Assembly (NCBI GenBank): GCA_001701115.1
Contig: DAAJ01000132.1
Span: forward strand, 5,285 to 39,469
Source: Bacteroidales bacterium GP2
GTDB taxonomy: Bacteria > Bacteroidota > Bacteroidia > Bacteroidales > Muribaculaceae
Direction of reading: 5' to 3'
DNA length: 34,185 nt
Each line of letters starts with the position of its first letter. Within the stretch, counting starts at the first letter, position 1. Positions 1-8,475 of the stretch are shown here, in pieces. The notes beneath the pieces were generated by a model. The model was not told where the DNA came from, did no database searches, and worked only from the letters and a program-made list of their open reading frames with translations. Position numbers and translations under genes: made by a program.

Positions 1-362
1 GCCCGGCAGTGCGCGTCATATATTAGAGATGAGCCGAGCCGGAGGTTCGGAAAAATCCACTCTTCCCCACCCCATTGCTATTTGCAATCACAATAATTCA
101 TTATCACCAACTTATACAAGGCGAATTATACCTCGGAATAACACATTTATAAACATCGCGAAACCAAGAGCAACCAAAAGTTTCCCAAAACCAACAAACC
201 CACCATTGATTTTCAGCAACTTATAATTAAGCCATCATCAAAAAGTTTTCCAAAACGAAAATTTTTCATAAAATTATCAGCACATTATTGCCGCTTTTGA
301 TATTAATTTCTAAATTTGCGCCCTATAAAAACTTAACTAAACGCACTGACAAACTATTCCCT
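1..362. other. Gene-free leader upstream of nrdD
   Basis: I see no convincing gene here; a 65-codon frame at 29-226 has low-complexity, unrecognisable content. The first 60 bases are GC-rich and contain a clean hairpin: CCGAGCC at 34-40, loop GGA, GGTTCGG at 44-50 (7 bp with one G-T pair). It is followed by A residues, not T residues, so it is not a plus-strand intrinsic terminator. The remainder is AT-rich. The nrdD promoter lies at 288-318. I could not identify a cobalamin riboswitch or a paired NrdR box, which are the regulators sometimes found before ribonucleotide reductase genes. Confidence 0.5.
288..318 (+). promoter_or_regulatory. Bacteroidota-type promoter for nrdDG
   Basis: TTG at 288-290, a 20-nt spacer, then TAAATTTG at 311-318 match the Bacteroidota -33 (TTG/TTTG) and -7 (TAnnTTTG) elements. 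The nrdD ATG follows at 363, giving a leader of roughly 35-40 nt. This promoter also argues against a start at the TTG at 288, which is the -33 element itself. Confidence 0.6.
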
Positions 363-2570
363 ATGATTCAGGTAGTTGTAAAACGCGACGGCAGAGTCGT
401 CGGCTATAATGAGGAAAAAATCAAGGCGGCAATCCGCAAGGCGATGCTTCAGACCGAAAGAGGCGAGGATGAGGCACTCATCCAGAAGATTGCTGACCGC
501 ATCGGCATAACCGGCAACGAGCGCATGAGCGTGGAGGAAATCCAGGACCGCGTGGAGGTAGAGCTGATGAATAGCCCCCGCCAGGAGGTTGCAAAGCGTT
601 ATATCGCTTACCGCGACCAACGCAGCATTGCCCGCCGCGCTAAGACCCGCGATATGTTCCTTGAGATTATCGAAGCTAAGAGCAACGATATTACCCGCGA
701 GAACGCAAACATGAACACTGACTCTCCTGCGGGAATGATGATGAAGTTTGCCAGTGAAACAACAAAACCTTTTGTTGATGACTACCTGTTGTCGCAGGAG
801 GTGCGCGATGCAGTGAAAAACGGTTACCTGCATATCCACGACAAGGATTATTACCCGACCAAAAGCCTCACTTGCGTGCAGCATCCCCTTGACAAAATCC
901 TCAAATTCGGCTTCTCAGCAGGACATGGCGAGTCACGCCCGGCAAAACGAATTGAAACTGCAAGCATAATTGCCTGCATATCCCTCGAAACAGCCCAGAA
1001 TGAGATGCATGGCGGTCAAGCTATTCCAGCATTTGATTTCTACCTCGCCCCTTATGTGCGCTCCTCTTTCATAGAGGAAATCAAGACACTTGAAAATTTC
1101 GAGGGAAAAGATTTGTCACACCTATATAATGTGTATATAGCGGACTATGAGACCAAGCCGCTTGCAGGTCTCGAAGGTGACGCGCGATATGTGCAGCACG
1201 CAATCAACCGCACTGTCGAGAGGGTTCACCAGTCAATGGAGGCATTTATCCACAACATGAACACAATTCATTCGCGTGGAGGCAATCAGGTGGTGTTCAG
1301 TTCAATAAACTATGGCACTGACACCTCGGCAGAGGGCAGGTGCATTATCCGCGAATTGCTCAACTCCACTTACGAAGGCGTTGGCAACGGCGCAACTGCG
1401 ATTTTCCCGATTCAGATATGGAAAAAGAAACGCGGTGTAAGTTACCTACCCTCTGACAGGAATTATGACCTTTACAAACTCGCTTGCAAAGTAACAGCAC
1501 GCCGCTTCTTCCCCAACTTCGTTAACCTTGACGCAACATACAACCAACACGACAAATGGCGCGAGGATGACCCGGAAAGATACAAATATGAGGTTGCGAC
1601 CATGGGTTGCAGGACCCGAGTGTTTGAAAACCGTTACGGCGAAAAGACCTCTATTGGGCGCGGCAACCTCAGCTTCACCACCATAAACATAGTAAGGATT
1701 GCCATTGAGTGCATGGTTATCAAAGACAAAGAGGAGAGGATTGCCAAATTCATGCGCACTCTTGACGATGTGCTTGACATTGCGGCACGCCAGCTGTGCG
1801 AGCGTTACAATTTCCAGAAAACCGCGCTTGCCAAGCAGTTTCCGCTCCTTATGTCGCGCCTGTGGAACGGATGCGAAAACCTTACTCCCAGTCAGACCAT
1901 TGAGAGCGTAATCAACCAAGGTACTCTCGGAATTGGATTTATAGGGCTTGCCGAATGCCTCATCGCGCTTACAGGCAAGCATCATGGCGAGAGCGAAGAA
2001 TCTCAGGCGCTGGGTCTCAAGATTGTGAGCCACATGCGCAGCAGAGTCAATGAATTCTGCGAAAAATACGGTCACAATTTCTCAGTGCTTGCAACTCCTG
2101 CAGAAGGTCTCAGCGGCAAATTCACCTCAAAGGACCGCAAGAGCTTCGGAATTATACCAGGCATAACCGACAAGATTTACTATACCAACTCCAACCATGT
2201 GCCGGTATATTACAAATGCTCGCCGAAGCACAAAGCGGAAGTGGAAGCACCTTACCATGAACTGACAGGAGGAGGACACATATTTTATGTGGAAATTGAC
2301 GGCGACGCAACCCACAACCCCAAAGCTATTGCGGACATCGTTGACCTTATGGACAAGAACAACATCGGCTACTGCTCGGTGAACCATAACCGCAACCGTT
2401 GCATGGAATGCGGCTACGAGGACGCAAGCGAAAAGCTTGACTCATGTCCGAAATGCGGAAGCCGCGAGATTGACAAGCTCCAGAGAATCACCGGCTACCT
2501 TGTGGGAACAACAGACCGGTGGAACAATGCCAAACTTGCTGAACTCAACGACAGAGTAGTACATAAATAA
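363..2570 (+). CDS. nrdD: Anaerobic ribonucleoside-triphosphate reductase (class III)
   Basis: This enzyme reduces NTPs to dNTPs without oxygen, using a glycyl radical made by NrdG. The 735-residue product opens with an ATP-cone (VVVKRDGRVVGYNEEKI, about residues 4-20), the allosteric nucleotide domain. The long catalytic barrel follows. The C-terminus has a zinc site with CxxC pairs at about C680/C683 and C695/C698. The glycyl-radical loop is RITGYLVGTTDRWN, with the radical glycine at about 711. Length and domain order are normal for the family. The ATG at 363 was chosen because the frame upstream of it runs through the promoter and encodes unrelated residues. It overlaps nrdG by one base (TAATG), so the two are translationally coupled. 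Confidence 0.97.
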   Translation: MIQVVVKRDGRVVGYNEEKIKAAIRKAMLQTERGEDEALIQKIADRIGITGNERMSVEEIQDRVEVELMNSPRQEVAKRYIAYRDQRSIARRAKTRDMFLEIIEAKSNDITRENANMNTDSPAGMMMKFASETTKPFVDDYLLSQEVRDAVKNGYLHIHDKDYYPTKSLTCVQHPLDKILKFGFSAGHGESRPAKRIETASIIACISLETAQNEMHGGQAIPAFDFYLAPYVRSSFIEEIKTLENFEGKDLSHLYNVYIADYETKPLAGLEGDARYVQHAINRTVERVHQSMEAFIHNMNTIHSRGGNQVVFSSINYGTDTSAEGRCIIRELLNSTYEGVGNGATAIFPIQIWKKKRGVSYLPSDRNYDLYKLACKVTARRFFPNFVNLDATYNQHDKWREDDPERYKYEVATMGCRTRVFENRYGEKTSIGRGNLSFTTINIVRIAIECMVIKDKEERIAKFMRTLDDVLDIAARQLCERYNFQKTALAKQFPLLMSRLWNGCENLTPSQTIESVINQGTLGIGFIGLAECLIALTGKHHGESEESQALGLKIVSHMRSRVNEFCEKYGHNFSVLATPAEGLSGKFTSKDRKSFGIIPGITDKIYYTNSNHVPVYYKCSPKHKAEVEAPYHELTGGGHIFYVEIDGDATHNPKAIADIVDLMDKNNIGYCSVNHNRNRCMECGYEDASEKLDSCPKCGSREIDKLQRITGYLVGTTDRWNNAKLAELNDRVVHK

Positions 2571-3055
2571 TGCCCAGGGTACTTGACATTATTGACGGCA
2601 CAACAGTTGACGGTCCGGGATTCCGGACCGCCATCTATTTTGCCGGATGCCGTCACAACTGCCCCGGATGCCACAATCCGGAATCCTGGGACTTTGCCGG
2701 AGGGAAGGAAATGAGTGTCGAGAGCCTGCTCGCCATAATTTCTGAAAACGATATGGATGTAAGCCTCAGCGGCGGAGACCCTGTGTACCAGATAGATGTG
2801 TTGCTGCCACTATGTCAGGGCATAAAAGAACAAGGCAAAACTATATGGCTTTACACCGGATTCCTGTTTGAGGAACTATGGGAGCTCACGGGAGGGAGAG
2901 AACTGCTTAAAAACGTTGACGTGGTTGTTGACGGACCTTTCATTGAAGCGCTACGCGACACATCGCTGCTCTTCCGAGGTTCCTCCAACCAAAGGCTTAT
3001 TGCCGTTGAGCAATCCTCCCCGGACAACATTATCCTCTGGCACTCCGACTTCTAA
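2570..3055 (+). CDS. nrdG: Anaerobic ribonucleotide reductase activating protein
   Basis: NrdG is a radical-SAM activase that uses a [4Fe-4S] cluster and S-adenosylmethionine to generate the glycyl radical on NrdD. The 161-residue protein has the cluster motif C27-x3-C31-x2-C34 (CRHNCPGC), directly before HNPESW as in other NrdG proteins. A later SLSGGDP motif is the family's GGE-like SAM-binding strand. Its ATG shares a base with the nrdD stop. The gene ends 14 nt before the stop of the convergent MBOAT gene, and I see no strong terminator in that gap. Confidence 0.96.
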   Translation: MPRVLDIIDGTTVDGPGFRTAIYFAGCRHNCPGCHNPESWDFAGGKEMSVESLLAIISENDMDVSLSGGDPVYQIDVLLPLCQGIKEQGKTIWLYTGFLFEELWELTGGRELLKNVDVVVDGPFIEALRDTSLLFRGSSNQRLIAVEQSSPDNIILWHSDF

Positions 3056-3069
3056 ATACCCTTGGGTAA

Positions 3070-4653
3070 TCAATATTGGAGGTAGATGAAGGGGACTATT
3101 TCACTGCTCCTGACCTGAATTATCAGCAGGAGTATGATTGCGAGCACAATAGCCTGAAAAATCAAAGGCATGCCGGTGTACATTTTCTTGAATTTATGAG
3201 TCCATCTTTCCGGTGCAAAGTGCATGAGGTACGCACCGACTATGGCAAGAACAATCATGAGGTAGCCTTGGATGAACTGAGGAGCAACTGACAGATGGAA
3301 ATTGTGGATAATCTGATTGCCCATGTCGCGCACTGTTTCAAGCGATCTTGCGCGGAAAAATACGAAACTTATGGCTATAAGGTTAAATGTCAGGAATATA
3401 TTACCTATCACACGCCATCTTGATTTCTCTTTCTTGACCTGTGGGGTATCTTTGGGGACTTTTGTTCCGAAAAGCCCCTTGAGTTCCTTATGCCCGATAA
3501 GGAAAATACCCTGCAAACCGCCCCATATCAGATACATCCATGATGCTCCGTGCCACAAACCACCGATTAGCATTGTATTCATCTGGTTCATGTTGCGGCG
3601 TGTCTTGGAGCAACGGTTGCCTCCCATAGGAATGTACACATAGTCCCTGAGCCAGGTTGACAGCGATATATGCCATCTGCGCCAGAATTCCGTAGGGCTC
3701 TGTGACTTGAAAGGAGAGCGGAAATTATCAAGGAAGCGGTAACCGAGCAGCAGGGCAATGCCGATAGCCATGTCACTGTAGCCTGAGAAATCACAATACA
3801 GCTGAATTGTGAACCCATACACTCCCATCAGGTTTTCAAACCCGCTGTAAAGGGACGGATTGTCAAATATACGGTCAACAAAGTTCTGGCTTATATAGTC
3901 AGCGACAATGACTTTCTTTACAAGCCCAATGATTATCAGGAACAGCCCTTCACCGACCATGGCACGCGATGCAACAGGATTAAGCTTTACCTGCGGCAAC
4001 ATATCCTTGGCGCGTACAACCGGTCCGGCAAGCAACGGCGGGAAAAATGTAAGGTAGAAAGTGTATGCAAGGAAATCGGTGCAAGGTTCAATCTCACGCC
4101 TGTAAATATCTACAATATAGCTTATTGAACGGAATGTGAAGAAGGATATGCCCGCCGGAAGCACAATATCAAGAGCATTGAATTCCTGTCCGCTGAAATT
4201 AGCGAATGTGCTTAACAACAGGTTGAAATACTTGAAGTAGACAAGCATTCCAACATTCATGAGCACATTGACCGCTACAATCAGCCTGCGCACCCAATTT
4301 CGTGAGGCAATGCCCATGAGTATGCCAAGAATATAGTCGGAAATACATACTCCAAGCAAGATAAAGCAATATTCTGCCGATGATTTATAGTAAAAGTAGA
4401 GGGAGAACAGTATTACGAATATGAGTTTCAGCCATTTGCATTTACGCAGAATACGGTAAATGATAAGAAATCCTACAAACAGCAGCAGGAACAGCCCGGT
4501 GTTGAACAGTAGCGGGTTAGACATGTCGTACTTCAACACCTGCACAACCTTGCCGGTGTCAATCTGCGACCACAGGTTCAAAAAGAAGTCTTTTATATCC
4601 TGGAATATGTTTGCTATATCGAGTCCGGAAAAAAAGCCGGTAATTTTATCCAT
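3070..4653 (-). CDS. MBOAT-family O-acyltransferase (AlgI/DltB-like)
   Basis: This is a polytopic membrane O-acyltransferase of 527 residues, expected to move an acyl group (typically acetyl) across the inner membrane for transfer to an extracytoplasmic polymer. Multiple hydrophobic segments are visible from about residue 48 on. Diagnostic AlgI-type motifs are PLLAGPVVRAKDM (about 206-218), EFWRRWHISLSTWLRDYVY (about 322-340) and GGLWHGASWMYLIWGG (about 364-379); the latter two hold the conserved histidines (about H328 and the catalytic-type H368). The gene starts one base after the stop of an SGNH-hydrolase gene, and two such genes lie directly upstream. That MBOAT-plus-SGNH arrangement is the logic of alginate and peptidoglycan O-acetylation systems. 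The acceptor polymer cannot be read from sequence. Confidence 0.9.
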   Translation of the reverse strand: MDKITGFFSGLDIANIFQDIKDFFLNLWSQIDTGKVVQVLKYDMSNPLLFNTGLFLLLFVGFLIIYRILRKCKWLKLIFVILFSLYFYYKSSAEYCFILLGVCISDYILGILMGIASRNWVRRLIVAVNVLMNVGMLVYFKYFNLLLSTFANFSGQEFNALDIVLPAGISFFTFRSISYIVDIYRREIEPCTDFLAYTFYLTFFPPLLAGPVVRAKDMLPQVKLNPVASRAMVGEGLFLIIIGLVKKVIVADYISQNFVDRIFDNPSLYSGFENLMGVYGFTIQLYCDFSGYSDMAIGIALLLGYRFLDNFRSPFKSQSPTEFWRRWHISLSTWLRDYVYIPMGGNRCSKTRRNMNQMNTMLIGGLWHGASWMYLIWGGLQGIFLIGHKELKGLFGTKVPKDTPQVKKEKSRWRVIGNIFLTFNLIAISFVFFRARSLETVRDMGNQIIHNFHLSVAPQFIQGYLMIVLAIVGAYLMHFAPERWTHKFKKMYTGMPLIFQAIVLAIILLLIIQVRSSEIVPFIYLQY

Positions 4654-4654
4654 T

Positions 4655-5953
4655 TTATTTCTTAGGAATTAATGCGTTAATTAAAGCCTCATACATCAGC
4701 TTGCCATTCAGCTTGTAACCAGAAGAGGTGTGATGCACCCGATCACGGCTTAGAAGTTCTGAATCAATCCATGTGTTGGACGCGCCAGTGCCTCCGGCAA
4801 CATCGTACCAGTCGTATGTAGCGATATGCTTTTCACGACCGTAACGCAGGATTTCGTTTCGTATAGGCAGGATATTATTGTTAACCGAGTAACTTCTCAC
4901 CCTCCTTGCACGCCTTCCTGTGCCGGTCCGGTGCACACTGCTCCTTTGGCATTCCATTGGGGTGACAAGAAGGATTTCCGCATCCGGATTATTCTGCTTA
5001 AGCGAGGTGACAAAGTTATTTAGGTTACGTCTGAATTCAAGTATGTCAAGCTTTCCGAAAGCCTCATTTGTGCCGAGGGACACAATAATAAGGTCCGGCG
5101 ACAATTCTTTTATGCCTGAAGCAGTTGTGCCTACGTTATTGTAAGTGTAATAGGTAGCCCCATTGTTTCCTATCGCATGATAAACGAGTCCCGGACGCTC
5201 ATTGGTGACCGAAGCGCAGAAAAATGTGAAGCCTTTTGATGATTCAAAACTAATATCTGCAACTGTAAGCGCCTCCCATAAAGTTATGTCAAGATATCCG
5301 TTACCGGGCTTCACGCGGTAAGGCACCGGCATGCCATATTCATTTCCCACACCGGTAACAGTAATGGAGCCGGAGTAAAACAGCCGGATTGCAGTGAACG
5401 GATTATAGCTTTCCTCATCATCCGCTGTGTATATCCTCAGGTTGCCACGGTTCCCGACAAGGGTCAGTGAAGTGCCGTTAAATCCCATCGGATTAGTCCA
5501 CGGTCCCCTCATAACCTTCTCCGCTTTCCACTTGCTTCCGCTCTCAATAGTATAATCAGTGGGCTGGTTGGTGCCGGAAAGCCTCAAGGGTGAGACCAAC
5601 CCTCGCCCAGCATTGCCGAAATCAAGTTGCAGAAGTTCGCGTGTAACAGAAGTGCCGATTTCCGCCTGTATGTGGCTGTCCCCTATATGAACGACAGACA
5701 CGACTTCAGAACCGGAATTTGCGACACTGTTGCGCAAGCCGCTCCAATCGGCGCCATTCAACTGTATTTTATTCGCAGCACGTTTTATGAACGATGGAAT
5801 CTGACCGCTGTCAATTTTCCCGTCGTTGTACAGCACCACTCCCCTTTCGCGCACATCAGTGTCATTCACATCAACGTCCAGAGAGTCGGCAACATCCTGG
5901 GCGAATGCGCTGAAGCAGCAAAAGAATAATATGGCGGCTAATACAGCTCTCAT
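4655..5953 (-). CDS. Secreted SGNH/GDSL-family hydrolase or acyltransferase
   Basis: The 432-residue protein begins with a Sec signal peptide (hydrophobic core residues 4-18, likely cleavage after AFA, leaving Q19), so it acts in the periplasm or at the outer membrane. SGNH landmarks are present: GDSH at 91-94 (block I, catalytic Ser93), SLGTNEA at about 292-298 (block III, Asn), and DRVH at 404-407 (block V, catalytic Asp and His). A jelly-roll-like region of about 180 residues separates blocks I and III. It overlaps the preceding SGNH gene by 4 nt (ATGA) and sits 1 nt before the MBOAT gene. It is therefore probably the periplasmic partner that transfers acyl groups to, or removes them from, a glycan. 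Confidence 0.85.
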   Translation of the reverse strand: MRAVLAAILFFCCFSAFAQDVADSLDVDVNDTDVRERGVVLYNDGKIDSGQIPSFIKRAANKIQLNGADWSGLRNSVANSGSEVVSVVHIGDSHIQAEIGTSVTRELLQLDFGNAGRGLVSPLRLSGTNQPTDYTIESGSKWKAEKVMRGPWTNPMGFNGTSLTLVGNRGNLRIYTADDEESYNPFTAIRLFYSGSITVTGVGNEYGMPVPYRVKPGNGYLDITLWEALTVADISFESSKGFTFFCASVTNERPGLVYHAIGNNGATYYTYNNVGTTASGIKELSPDLIIVSLGTNEAFGKLDILEFRRNLNNFVTSLKQNNPDAEILLVTPMECQRSSVHRTGTGRRARRVRSYSVNNNILPIRNEILRYGREKHIATYDWYDVAGGTGASNTWIDSELLSRDRVHHTSSGYKLNGKLMYEALINALIPKK

Positions 5954-7380
5954 CTCAGCATCTGTTGTAAAGCGTTGACAAACTCACCGGCGAGGTCTGC
6001 ACCACCTTTGTGGGTAAGGTGAATATAATCCTTATTCGCACGTCCGGTTTTGGACCATTCCACAATAGCGTCTTCTCCGCCCATAGCAGCGCGGGTATCC
6101 CAGAAGAGGCATCCAGCAGTCCTTGCCGCAGTACGCTGTGCATCAATCATGTTTGGCACTGTGCTCATGCTCTTGACAGCTCCTCCTTTTTTCTGACCTC
6201 TGTCACCGATTCCCATCACAAGGAAATCAGCGTTAGGATAGCATGAACGCAAATGCTTGATAACCTTTACCATGTGACCACAATACACTGAATAATCCTT
6301 TTGCTTTGCCGTAAGTGCATTTATACCAAATTCAAGGATTATAAGGTCATAGTCCACCATGTTACGGGATTCCTGCGAAATAGACGAGCTGATGCTTGCA
6401 AGGGTCACCCCGGAGAATCCACGCGACGACATACAATCCACACCTATGCCGCTCTCGGAGTCAAGCCATACGCCTAAACCGATTATCGAGGAGGAGGATA
6501 CCGACAGTTTGAAATCATTCGTGCCTGGAGCAACAACCTTTATCTCCTGCACATAATCCGCACCGGTTATGTCATACTCAGTTTCAACTCCGTTGGCACT
6601 CGCTTTTATCTTGCAGTCATTCGGAGCAATGAAAAGGAATCGGGAAACAGTCCATGAATCAAGATTGGCAATGGAAGTGCAACCTTTATACTCAGACCAT
6701 GCACTGCCTTCTGTAGTGAAATAATTTTCCCACAGCCCAACATATTTGCTGTTTGTGCCGGATTTTGATGCCATGTGTATCTTCCACCCTTTGCCGCTCT
6801 GGCGCACTGACCGGCGGAAGCCGGGAAATTCAGAATACATATTAACATAGCCAACTCCACTGCCGCCGTAAGCGGTCTGGAGTTTTTCACGCACATCCTG
6901 GCAGAAAATATCGCCTTCAATATAGCTGTCGCCGGTAACCGCGATTCGAGCAAGGCGACCGGAATTAATAGCTGCGCGAAGATGAGCAAGCCCATTGCCG
7001 GAAGGAGAATAGTCCTCTATCGGCAATACTCCTGATTCTGTGCGCTCAACCATTATCGGCGCAGGAAGAATCACCTCCTCCTCTTCTTCCTCTTCGACAA
7101 GCATTGAATCCGGACCCATAACCAATTTACGCTTAGGCTTGACGCTGTCACTCTTCATGGCAAGAAGTAGAGCCGGGTCAATATCCGGCAGGCTTACAGT
7201 GTCCTCCTCTTCCTCCTCTACTAAAAGAGAGTCATGGATTACGTCAGACAAAAGATTGAAATCTTTAAGCGTCCCCGAACTCCACTTTTTCAGAGGAGCC
7301 ATAGATACCGCGCCAACAATAATTACCGCGATAAGTACAACAAGTGCAGGACTGCCGTTTTTATTTTTGTTTTTTCCCAT
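5950..7380 (-). CDS. Membrane-anchored SGNH-fold protein with acidic linker
   Basis: The 476-residue protein has one N-terminal membrane segment (about residues 11-29) preceded by a Lys/Asn-rich cytoplasmic tip, which suits an inner-membrane-anchored periplasmic enzyme. A linker of roughly 100 residues follows and contains two similar acidic blocks, SLLVEEEEEDTVSLP (51-65) and SMLVEEEEEEEVILP (92-106). The SGNH domain then shows GDSYIEGD at 150-157, EFGINAL at 350-356 and DYIH at 451-454, so the Ser/Asn/Asp/His set looks intact. It is distantly similar to the neighbouring 4655-5953 product, suggesting paralogues with different roles beside the MBOAT protein. The gene abuts menF (stop at 7381). 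Confidence 0.82.
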   Translation of the reverse strand: MGKNKNKNGSPALVVLIAVIIVGAVSMAPLKKWSSGTLKDFNLLSDVIHDSLLVEEEEEDTVSLPDIDPALLLAMKSDSVKPKRKLVMGPDSMLVEEEEEEEVILPAPIMVERTESGVLPIEDYSPSGNGLAHLRAAINSGRLARIAVTGDSYIEGDIFCQDVREKLQTAYGGSGVGYVNMYSEFPGFRRSVRQSGKGWKIHMASKSGTNSKYVGLWENYFTTEGSAWSEYKGCTSIANLDSWTVSRFLFIAPNDCKIKASANGVETEYDITGADYVQEIKVVAPGTNDFKLSVSSSSIIGLGVWLDSESGIGVDCMSSRGFSGVTLASISSSISQESRNMVDYDLIILEFGINALTAKQKDYSVYCGHMVKVIKHLRSCYPNADFLVMGIGDRGQKKGGAVKSMSTVPNMIDAQRTAARTAGCLFWDTRAAMGGEDAIVEWSKTGRANKDYIHLTHKGGADLAGEFVNALQQMLR

Positions 7381-8475
7381 TTAATGCGGATTCATAATAA
7401 TTTTCAATAATGCCGACGCTTTTTCAGAAGCCTCATTCCATTCCTCGGCAACCGAAGAATCAGCGGTAAATCCTCCGCCGGCATATACCTTATATATATA
7501 GGTGTGACAAGCACCTGTTTTGACTGTAGCCGCGATATTTGCACAGCGCAAATTCACAAAAACCTTTACTCCATTATCAGCTTTCACTGCAATCCAGCCG
7601 CCATAACATTCACGGGAATGTGATTCGGATTTTGCAATAGCTTCCAAAGCATAATCGCGCGGAGTGCCGCACACTGCTGGAGTCGGTGAAAGCTCACTGA
7701 CTATTTCCGTTATGTTGCTTATGCCAGAAGCTTCTATCCGCTCACATAGGTGCTCCACTGCTCCATAACGCAAAGCGAACGGTTCAGACACTTTCACATC
7801 TGTTGAGTGCTTGCAAAGAACATCCTTTATAAAGTCTGTCACATACTCATGCTCCTCTGTATTCTTTGCATCCCATTCTCCCAAGGTGCCTGCGGGGCGT
7901 GTCCCTGCCAATGACATAGTCCGCAATGACTTGCCAACTTCATTGTAATCGACAAGCAACTCAGGCGTGGCTCCAAGCCACAATCCTTTTTCATTGGTGT
8001 AGAAAAGCGAGCGGAAAGTATCGGGAAAACGAGAAAAATACCGGAGCGCCACGCGGAGTGGGTCTGAGCCTTCCTCTACAATCATCCGGCTGAGAACAAC
8101 CTTGCCTCCATGCTCCTGCAGTCCGGCTATCACTTTTTCAGCCGATGCCGCATATTCTTCAAATGATGTTGAGACACCTTTGGGAGCAACAGGTATTTTG
8201 CCCGCCGGGGAATCCATCGCCATTATCTGCTCCGGAGAAAGCTCCTGAACAATAATCTCAACAGGTCCATGAGGTATAAAAGCGGTTACAGCAAATGCAC
8301 CGGTTGCAGATTCATCAAAAAAAACATTTGCCTCCACTTTCTGAGAATGACGGCACGCGACAAAATGCAAAACCGATTCACCCGGAAACGCATACAGCGC
8401 AAATGGTATGCCGGTTTCAATACATTTTTCAACCGCGCAACAGGTCAGTCCATCAAGTTTCAGCTCCATACTCAT
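7381..8475 (-). CDS. menF: Isochorismate synthase (menaquinone pathway)
   Basis: MenF converts chorismate to isochorismate, the entry step of menaquinone synthesis. The 364-residue product has the chorismate-utilising core: GGKVVLSR with the conserved lysine, the AGTRPAGT segment followed by TEEHEYV, SPTPAVCGTPRDYALEAI, and the C-terminal YAGGGFTADSS. There is no carrier or PabA-type domain, and given the menD/B/C/E genes elsewhere in the window menaquinone is a better call than siderophore or salicylate. Its ATG overlaps the rimO stop by 4 nt. It is separated from the other men genes by about 11-14 kb, while in many Bacteroidetes menF sits directly before menD (family knowledge). Confidence 0.92.
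   Translation of the reverse strand: MSMELKLDGLTCCAVEKCIETGIPFALYAFPGESVLHFVACRHSQKVEANVFFDESATGAFAVTAFIPHGPVEIIVQELSPEQIMAMDSPAGKIPVAPKGVSTSFEEYAASAEKVIAGLQEHGGKVVLSRMIVEEGSDPLRVALRYFSRFPDTFRSLFYTNEKGLWLGATPELLVDYNEVGKSLRTMSLAGTRPAGTLGEWDAKNTEEHEYVTDFIKDVLCKHSTDVKVSEPFALRYGAVEHLCERIEASGISNITEIVSELSPTPAVCGTPRDYALEAIAKSESHSRECYGGWIAVKADNGVKVFVNLRCANIAATVKTGACHTYIYKVYAGGGFTADSSVAEEWNEASEKASALLKIIMNPH

Noticed and set aside
29..226. 65-codon plus-strand frame at the left edge
   Set aside because: Composition is unlike a protein and there is no promoter or homology cue.
3056..3069. Terminator between nrdG and the MBOAT gene
   Set aside because: The TACCC/GGGTA inverted repeat has a 2-nt loop and no T run, too weak to call.
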